Origin: JBOGZD01 sp050697155
Lineage (GTDB): Bacteria > Actinomycetota > Thermoleophilia > Solirubrobacterales > 70-9
Assembly: GCA_050697155.1 (NCBI GenBank)
Contig: JBOGZD010000029.1
Location: 1 to 26,192 of the forward strand
DNA length: 26,192 nt
Direction of reading: 5' to 3'
In this document: positions 21,581-26,192 of the stretch, one piece after another
Layout of the letters: each line of letters starts with the position of its first letter
How positions within the stretch are numbered: the first letter of the stretch is position 1
Notes under the pieces: model-generated
The model's input: the letters and a program-made list of their open reading frames with translations, nothing else
What the model was told of the DNA's origin: nothing
Databases searched by the model: none
Translations under genes and position numbers: made by a program

Positions 21581-23983
21581 TCAGCGGACCTTGGCGAGGC
21601 GCAGGTAGCGCTTCAGCTTGCGCTCGCTGCCGGCGATCCCCGGCGAGGCGACGGCGGCGAAGCGCTTGCCGTCGGCGAAGCGCGGGCCGTCGCCGCTACG
21701 CCGGATCTGCCTGCGCGCGGTGGTCGCCACCAGGCCGACCTTGCCGCGCCCGGTGAAGACCGCGACCACCTTCGCCTTTCGCTTGCGGTCGCGGACGCAG
21801 TAGCGGTAGGCGCGCCCGGGCCGCCGGTGCGGCTGGCCGGCGCGCTGCAGCACTCGCTTGGCGGAGTCGCCGAGCTCGATCCTGCCCAGTCCCTTGCGGG
21901 TGAGGCCGCCCTTCGCCGGCCGGCAGCGGCGCCGGGGCACGCCGTTGGCGCGCTCCCACATCTGCAGATAGGCCTCGGCGCCGCGGGAGAGGTCCCTGAC
22001 GATCCTCTTGCCTGCCTGCATCCGCAGGTCCTCGACCCAGTCGGGGTAGAGCCCGAAGTGGGCGACCCCGTCGACGTTGATGTCGAAGACCCGCTCGCCG
22101 CTGCGCTGGCGCTCGAAGGTGACTCCGCCGTCAAAGGACTTGAACGGGTACTGGACGGGGTTTGAGGCTCCTTCGCGCGGAGCGCCCTGCGACGCGAACC
22201 CGTTCATGTCGTCGCCGAAGCCGAAGCCGAAGTAGTGCTTGGGGCTGCGCATCCGCCGAGTCTCGCGCCAGGTCTCGACGAAGCTCTCGGAACCGCCTGC
22301 CTTCGGCCCGACCACTCCGCCGAGGTCGTAGATGTCGGGCCAGTTCTGCTCGTCCATCCAGCTGTGGCTGGAGACGACGCCCGAGTAGTTCGCCTCGTCG
22401 GCGAGCGCCAGCGCACGATCGACCCCCAGCGCGCTCATGTGGTCGGGGTCGATGATCATGTTCTTCTCGATCATCCGCCGCACCAGGTACTCGCCCAGCG
22501 GAGTCATCCCGTAGACGTTGCAGTGCGGCGGGCTCGGGTAGACGGGGACGCTGCCGAAGGGCAGCACCTCGTCGAGGCCGGTGTCGAACAGCGGATCGGT
22601 GGCCGCCGGCGCCGGCTCGATGGTGTTGTCGTGCTCCGGGCCGGTGCACGTCTCGGCCTTCCAGAAGCGGCCGGTCGTGTAGAAGTTCCCCGCGTTAACC
22701 ACCGGCCCGATCGCGCCCGAGTCGTAGCGCACGCCGACCAGGGCGCTGTCGAACTTGTTCAGCAGCTCGAGGTCGCGCACCCCGACGTCGTGGAACTCGT
22801 CCAGCTGGCGGTCGATGTCGGCCTGGTCGCATTGCGGCACCCCGTTCGCCATCCGGCACCCGAACAGCTCCGAGACCTCGATCCCGAGGACCACGGCGAG
22901 CTTGCCCTTGTTGACCACCCGGCGGGCCTGGAACGGGTTGCGGACGATGCGGAAGAAGCCCTTGCCCGGCCCCCCCGCCTGGGCGTCGATGTAGTCCTGG
23001 AACTCGTTGATCCGTTGCGCCTGGAGCCGCACCGAGTCCATCTCGTCGCAGGGGTTGCGCCGCGGCGTGCTCAGCGCGAGCGTCTCGCAGAAGGCCCGGT
23101 TCTCGACGAACAGGTTGACGACGATCCGCATCCCGCCGAGCCAGGCACGCTCGAGCCACTTGTAGTAGGTCTGCTCGTAGGTGAGCGAGTGGTGGTTGGG
23201 CCAGTCGTTGAAGGTCGGCCAGCCGCGGGTGTCGTGCGGGAACGCCGGCGAGCCCCAGTTGAGGAAGTTCTGCACCGGCGCCGCGGCTCCCTGCGGCCCC
23301 TCGCTCTCGGCGCAGTCCGGTAGCGCCTCAGCGACCCCGAGCGGATGCCAGGGGCGCCCGCAGTGCAGTCCGCCGCCGAGGAACTCGAACGCCATCATGT
23401 GCATGTGCGGGTCCCAGAGCCCGCGCACCTCGCCGTAGGGCGTCTTGCCGCGCAGTGGCTTGCCGGTGGCGCTGGTCTCGATCTCGGGGAACGCGCGGCA
23501 TGCCGTGGCCGGCTCGAACTCGAACTTGGCGCCGTCGCCCGTGCCGCCGGTAGAAAGCTCGCCGCCGGCGCGGCCGGCGAGCGCGGCCCCGTTCGTCTCC
23601 GAGCGCAACGTGAAGCCGCCCCCGGTGGCCTCCTCGACCTCCCAGATCGCGGCCTGACCGGGCCTGCGCGCGGCCTCGATCTCCCCGCCGTCGCCGAGGG
23701 CGAGGAAGTCCCCGTCGGCGCCGTAGAGCAGGTAGCTCCCCAGGTCGGTCGCCTGCATCCGGAACCGGGCCGCGTCGGCCGCCTTGGCAGCATCGGCGCG
23801 GTACCCGTCGCGCTGCTCGGCGACGAGCGCGCCTCCGAGCGCCTGCGAGCGCAGCGCGTAGCAGCCGCCGGCGAGCTCGTAGCGGTCGGGGTCGGGGACC
23901 GTGGCGCCCGGCGCCGCGGCGGGCAGCGCCAGCAGCCAGAGCGCGGCGGTCGCCGCGAGCAGATGCCTCGACGCTCCGCGCAT
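21581..23983 (-). CDS. Secreted metal-dependent hydrolase (membrane-dipeptidase/amidohydrolase-like) with trefoil-like N-terminus
   Basis: This 800-residue protein starts at an ATG (23983-23981). Residues 1-27 are a signal peptide ending APGA. Residues 33-160 resemble a beta-trefoil or fascin-like domain (YALRSQALGGALVAEQRDG; later FTLRSETNGAALAGR). From about 185 a TIM-barrel metal hydrolase follows, with HxH in GLWDPHMHMMAFE (His193, His195), Glu369 in LGIEVSELFG, IIDPDHMSALG (Asp512, His515), VVSSHSWMDEQNW (His540) and FGFGDDMNGF (Asp591). These fit M19 dipeptidases and the wider amidohydrolase group. The last 130 residues are basic, with two Cys (RRRCRP, YRYCVRD), probably a separate surface-binding domain. 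The substrate is not readable. The CBS gene is 26 nt upstream, same strand. Confidence 0.8.
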   Translation of the reverse strand: MRGASRHLLAATAALWLLALPAAAPGATVPDPDRYELAGGCYALRSQALGGALVAEQRDGYRADAAKAADAARFRMQATDLGSYLLYGADGDFLALGDGGEIEAARRPGQAAIWEVEEATGGGFTLRSETNGAALAGRAGGELSTGGTGDGAKFEFEPATACRAFPEIETSATGKPLRGKTPYGEVRGLWDPHMHMMAFEFLGGGLHCGRPWHPLGVAEALPDCAESEGPQGAAAPVQNFLNWGSPAFPHDTRGWPTFNDWPNHHSLTYEQTYYKWLERAWLGGMRIVVNLFVENRAFCETLALSTPRRNPCDEMDSVRLQAQRINEFQDYIDAQAGGPGKGFFRIVRNPFQARRVVNKGKLAVVLGIEVSELFGCRMANGVPQCDQADIDRQLDEFHDVGVRDLELLNKFDSALVGVRYDSGAIGPVVNAGNFYTTGRFWKAETCTGPEHDNTIEPAPAATDPLFDTGLDEVLPFGSVPVYPSPPHCNVYGMTPLGEYLVRRMIEKNMIIDPDHMSALGVDRALALADEANYSGVVSSHSWMDEQNWPDIYDLGGVVGPKAGGSESFVETWRETRRMRSPKHYFGFGFGDDMNGFASQGAPREGASNPVQYPFKSFDGGVTFERQRSGERVFDINVDGVAHFGLYPDWVEDLRMQAGKRIVRDLSRGAEAYLQMWERANGVPRRRCRPAKGGLTRKGLGRIELGDSAKRVLQRAGQPHRRPGRAYRYCVRDRKRKAKVVAVFTGRGKVGLVATTARRQIRRSGDGPRFADGKRFAAVASPGIAGSERKLKRYLRLAKVR

Positions 23984-24009
23984 TCCCCTGCCCGTCCCGA
24001 CGCCGCGCC

Positions 24010-24432
24010 TCAGGCGGCGTGCGTCTCGGTCTCCGGCGGGCTCATCCCCGAGGTCGCTCCCTCCGAGGTCCAGACGCGGACGATGTCGCGCATCGACAGC
24101 ACCCCGACGAGCTCGCCACCGTCGACCACGACCAGGTGGCGGATGTGGCGGCGGGCCATCTCCATCGCCGCGCGCTCGAGGCTCCAGTCCGGGGACGCCG
24201 AGATCACCGTGTCGCTCATATGGTCGCCCACCCGCTCGGCGTCCGGGTCCTCGCCGCGGCCGAGCGAGTTGAGGATGTCGCGCTCGGAGACCACCCGCGG
24301 CCCGGGCGCCTCCTCGTCGATCACCACCGCGGCGCCGACCCCCTTCTCGGTCATGCGCTTCGCCGCGTCGCGCAGCGTGTGCCCGGGCCCGACCGTGAGC
24401 ACCAGGTTCGACATCCCCTCACGAACCTCCAT
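24010..24432 (-). CDS. Two-CBS-domain protein
   Basis: This 140-residue protein starts at an ATG (24432-24430). Two CBS motifs make up a complete Bateman module. The first is LTVGPGHTLRDAAKRMTEKG to VVSERDILNSLG, the second SASPDWSLERAAMEMARRHI to LVGVLSMRDIVRVW. The pair commonly binds adenine nucleotides and senses energy state. There is no catalytic domain attached. It is divergent from the diheme cytochrome gene and upstream of the hydrolase on the same strand, with which it could be cotranscribed. Partner unknown. Confidence 0.92.
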   Translation of the reverse strand: MEVREGMSNLVLTVGPGHTLRDAAKRMTEKGVGAAVVIDEEAPGPRVVSERDILNSLGRGEDPDAERVGDHMSDTVISASPDWSLERAAMEMARRHIRHLVVVDGGELVGVLSMRDIVRVWTSEGATSGMSPPETETHAA

Positions 24433-24580
24433 CTACGACCTTCTCTCCTCCGCCCGAGACGCTCCGAATGGACAGCCGGCACCGCTCCTGTGCGCTAATG
24501 CGAATCGGCTCGAACCCTAGCCGATGCCGGCCGCCGATCGGCCGGTTCCCCCGGGTCCAGGCGCGGCGCCGGCAGATAGG
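24433..24580. promoter_or_regulatory. Divergent region between CBS protein and diheme cytochrome genes
   Basis: These 148 nt lie between two divergent starts and should hold both promoters. The first 60 nt (24433-24495) are less GC-rich. No clear -35/-10 pair or palindrome was recognised. A purine-rich GATAGG directly precedes the cytochrome ATG at 24581 and is too close to be an ordinary Shine-Dalgarno; it may be a leaderless or weakly initiated start. Confidence 0.35.
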
Positions 24581-25318
24581 ATGCGCCGCGTGCTGAGCAC
24601 GGCTAGGTCTGGATCTCTTGCTCGCAGGCGGGGAGGCATTCGGGGCGGCGCCCTGGCGCTCGCCCTCGCCGCGGTCGCCGCGTTCGCCGGCTGCGACGTC
24701 TCCGAGAACGCCGACCTCGAGCGAGGCCGGTCGCTGTTCCAGGGCCAGTGCGGGACCTGTCACGCGCTGGCCGAGGCCGGGACGAACGCCCAGGTCGGCC
24801 CCGACCTCGATGCCTCCTTCGCCCAGGCGCGCGCGGACGGCATGGACAACGACACAATCGAGGGCGTCGTCCAGGCCCAGATCGCCAACCCGCGCGAGAT
24901 CGACGAGGGCGACCCCGACTACGACCGCGTCTTCATGCCGGCCGACCTGGTGACCGGCCAAGACGCCGAGGACGTGGCCACCTACGTCGCCAGCGTCGCT
25001 GGGATCCCTGGAATCGAGCCTCCGCCCCTTGGCAAGCCGAAGGCGGTATTCCAGGATCTCTGCGGCTCCTGCCACACCCTGAGCGCGGCAGGAACCGCCG
25101 GCCCTGTCGGCCCTGTTCTCGACGACGTCCTGTCCGGCCAGTCGGCCCAGCAGATCATGGAGTCGATCCGTCAGCCCGACGCCCAGATCTCTCCGGGCTT
25201 CGACCCCGGGATCATGCAGGCCTTCACGGAGACCCAGATCCCCGATCAGAACATGCGCGACCTGGTCAAATACCTGATTAACGCGGTCGGCGGTAGCACC
25301 GGCGGCAGTGGCCAATAA
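24581..25318 (+). CDS. Membrane-anchored diheme c-type cytochrome (probable lipoprotein)
   Basis: The start is ATG 24581. In-frame codons further upstream are not needed, since this start already gives a compact signal. The product has 245 residues. An Arg-rich N-terminus and a hydrophobic stretch end in AAFAGC, a lipobox-like cysteine. Two class I cytochrome c domains follow: CGTCH near residues 59-63, and CGSCH near 161-165. Candidate axial methionines are in RVFMPADLV for the first domain and PGIMQAFTET for the second. Likely role: electron carrier on the outer membrane face. It is 3 kb from the oxidase-like operon, whose subunit II lacks the CuA site that would accept electrons from it. 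Confidence 0.9.
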   Translation: MRRVLSTARSGSLARRRGGIRGGALALALAAVAAFAGCDVSENADLERGRSLFQGQCGTCHALAEAGTNAQVGPDLDASFAQARADGMDNDTIEGVVQAQIANPREIDEGDPDYDRVFMPADLVTGQDAEDVATYVASVAGIPGIEPPPLGKPKAVFQDLCGSCHTLSAAGTAGPVGPVLDDVLSGQSAQQIMESIRQPDAQISPGFDPGIMQAFTETQIPDQNMRDLVKYLINAVGGSTGGSGQ

Positions 25319-25372
25319 GTCACGGTGGGGCCGCGTTGGCCGGACTGCGCTGCGAGGGACCCATCCGACTCC

Positions 25373-25401
25373 TTGACTCCCGCGAGAGGGAGAGATAAGG
25401 T
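25373..25401 (+). promoter_or_regulatory. Housekeeping-type promoter for the small secreted protein gene
   Basis: TTGACT (25373-25378) is followed after 17 nt by TAAGGT (25396-25401), close to the TTGACA-N17-TANNNT consensus of the primary sigma factor. The start codon is at 25466, giving a leader of about 60 nt. A strong Shine-Dalgarno sequence AAGGAGG (25455-25461) ends 4 nt before it. This is the best promoter match I found in the window. Confidence 0.65.
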
Positions 25402-25465
25402 TGAACCGAGCTTCAAAGGGTAGCTGCGGCGTGCAGGCGGGGGGCGTCGCAGGGAAGGAGGATCG

Positions 25466-25903
25466 ATGCTCGAAGCATCGTCAATCGTTGCCAGTGTTGC
25501 CAACGGCCGCCGAGCCTTGACACTGGCCGTTGGTGGTCTTGCGCTTGTTGCCGTTGTGCTTTTTGGCGTCGTAGTGCCGAACAACAGCTCCGCCGGCTCT
25601 AACTTTGGCTTTAACGGGTCAGCCTGTGAGAATGCGAACCATGGCCATGTCTGCTTCTGGCGCCACGCCAACTACCAGAATTTCAGAGCGAAGTGGGACG
25701 ACAGTCCTGGGTGTTGTCAGTGGTTCAACATCTACGGCGGTGAGGCTTACCGCTCGGCCAAGAACCGCTTCGGCAACCGGAAGGTCCGGATCCGGCCGAG
25801 TGGTAGTAGCAGCTATATATGTATGAACCCCGGTAACAGTCTGTCCAACCCCGGGGCGGTTCATCAGTTCTATATCGGCCAAGTCGGTTCGCGCTGTCCC
25901 TAG
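25466..25903 (+). CDS. Small secreted cysteine-rich protein, peptidase inhibitor family I36-like
   Basis: This 145-residue protein starts at ATG 25466 behind AAGGAGG. A signal peptide (RRALTLAVGGLALVAVVLFG, then VVPNNSSAG) leads to a mature protein of about 100 residues with six cysteines. The segment GHVCFWRHANYQNF followed by a Cys pair (SPGCCQW) resembles the I36 family (Streptomyces metalloproteinase inhibitor, beta/gamma-crystallin-like fold), where a Cys-Leu/Phe-Tyr/Trp strand precedes a Tyr-x-G motif. The match is by eye and moderate. Base composition is clearly lower in GC than the rest of the window, with many T- and A-ending codons (GTT, CTT, AAT, TTT), which suggests acquisition from elsewhere. 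The stop lies inside a palindrome. Confidence 0.7.
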   Translation: MLEASSIVASVANGRRALTLAVGGLALVAVVLFGVVVPNNSSAGSNFGFNGSACENANHGHVCFWRHANYQNFRAKWDDSPGCCQWFNIYGGEAYRSAKNRFGNRKVRIRPSGSSSYICMNPGNSLSNPGAVHQFYIGQVGSRCP

Positions 25904-25912
25904 CTTAGCTAG
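25900..25912. repeat. Palindrome over the stop codon of the small secreted protein gene
   Basis: CTAGCT-T-AGCTAG at 25900-25912 is a perfect 6+1+6 palindrome that contains the TAG stop (25901-25903). A second one, AGACC-C-GGTCT, follows directly at 25911-25921. Both are short. Together they may form a weak transcription end signal. Confidence 0.4.
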
Positions 25913-26192
25913 ACCCGGTCTCGGTGCACCCAGGGTGATCGATCCCCGCCGGGCCGTCGCACTCCAGCGTGCGATCGTTCGACAGGCACACTCAGGAGCT
26001 AAACCGAAGGCTCGGCGGCGGGATCCTCGGCGGCGTTGGGCAGAGTTCGGACAGCGAACATCGGAGAGGATGTCCCAGCCGTCGTTGAACTTCGCCGACG
26101 GTCCTGACCTGACGATCACACCGTAACGGCCTCCCGCACCTCCTTCCGGGTTGGGCTGGGTAGGGAAGCGGTCCGGACCTCCCGCTCGACCG
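25904..26192. other. Terminal stretch without a convincing gene
   Basis: After the small secreted protein gene I see no recognisable gene up to the window end. A 63-codon rightward frame (25935-26126) is Arg-rich, has no ribosome binding site, and shows no family likeness. A leftward frame crosses both this stretch and the antisense of the small protein gene. The final 60 nt contain ACCTCCTTCC, which on the minus strand reads like a Shine-Dalgarno sequence, but only a 7-codon frame follows it. No tRNA or rRNA was seen. Confidence 0.6.

Noticed and set aside
25619..26119. Leftward frame of 166 codons at the right end
   Set aside because: It runs antisense through the small secreted protein gene, has no ribosome binding site at a suitable distance and no family likeness.
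25935..26126. Rightward 63-codon frame after the small secreted protein gene
   Set aside because: Arg-rich, no ribosome binding site, no recognisable domain; probably non-coding.
26120..26192. 3' end of a 16S rRNA gene suggested by CACCTCCTT
   Set aside because: The preceding conserved 16S sequence (GGCTGGAT) is absent, so the match is a chance anti-Shine-Dalgarno-like string.

Overview
The window is a very GC-rich chromosomal segment with many GTG and TTG starts and short or overlapping gene junctions. Secreted proteins carry tails ending in DRVRGCE-like motifs, one surface protein ends in an LAFTG sorting signal, and the heme A synthase is of the two-cysteine-pair type. Together these suggest a high-GC actinobacterium, probably of the Thermoleophilia/Solirubrobacterales kind. 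That placement is inference, because there is no rRNA gene. No tRNA, CRISPR array, transposase or phage gene was seen.

Layout. 1-705 (minus): a partial Rossmann-fold NAD(P)-binding protein and a small one-helix membrane protein. 822-2026 (plus): a thiolase broken by two 1-nt insertions. 2038-4207 (minus): a membrane-anchored hypothetical protein and a sortase-type surface protein with thrombospondin type 3 repeats. 4451-8891 (plus): a tight catabolic operon of class IV aminotransferase, acyl-CoA dehydrogenase, enoyl-CoA hydratase, cupin and 3-hydroxyacyl-CoA dehydrogenase. With the thiolase this gives every step of a beta-oxidation round. 8787-9764 (minus): an EamA permease whose 3' end overlaps the dehydrogenase gene. 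9819-13218: a divergent pair of secreted proteins, an S15-like peptidase and a lysyl-oxidase-like protein. 13228-16570 (minus): thioredoxin reductase, a flippase-like membrane protein and a PAP2/Aur1-like phosphatase.

16656-21570 (plus) is the most remarkable region. It looks like a cytochrome c oxidase operon: subunit II, subunit I, heme A synthase, heme O synthase, a 36-residue membrane peptide and a subunit IV-like protein. By eye alignment, subunit I keeps the oxidase scaffold motifs but lacks all six histidine ligands of low-spin heme, high-spin heme and CuB, the cross-linked tyrosine, and the key residues of the D and K proton channels. Subunit II lacks both cysteines and the second histidine of the CuA site. 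The reading frames are intact and translationally coupled, so this looks like a maintained, metal-free relative of heme-copper oxidases and not a decaying copy. Its function is unknown. The flanking heme A and heme O synthases keep their catalytic residues.

21581-25318: a secreted metal-dependent hydrolase with a trefoil-like N-terminus and a CBS-domain protein (minus), then a diheme c-type cytochrome lipoprotein (plus). 25466-25903: a small secreted cysteine-rich protein resembling peptidase inhibitor family I36, lower in GC and codon-atypical, with its own good promoter and ribosome binding site. The last 289 bases hold no convincing gene.
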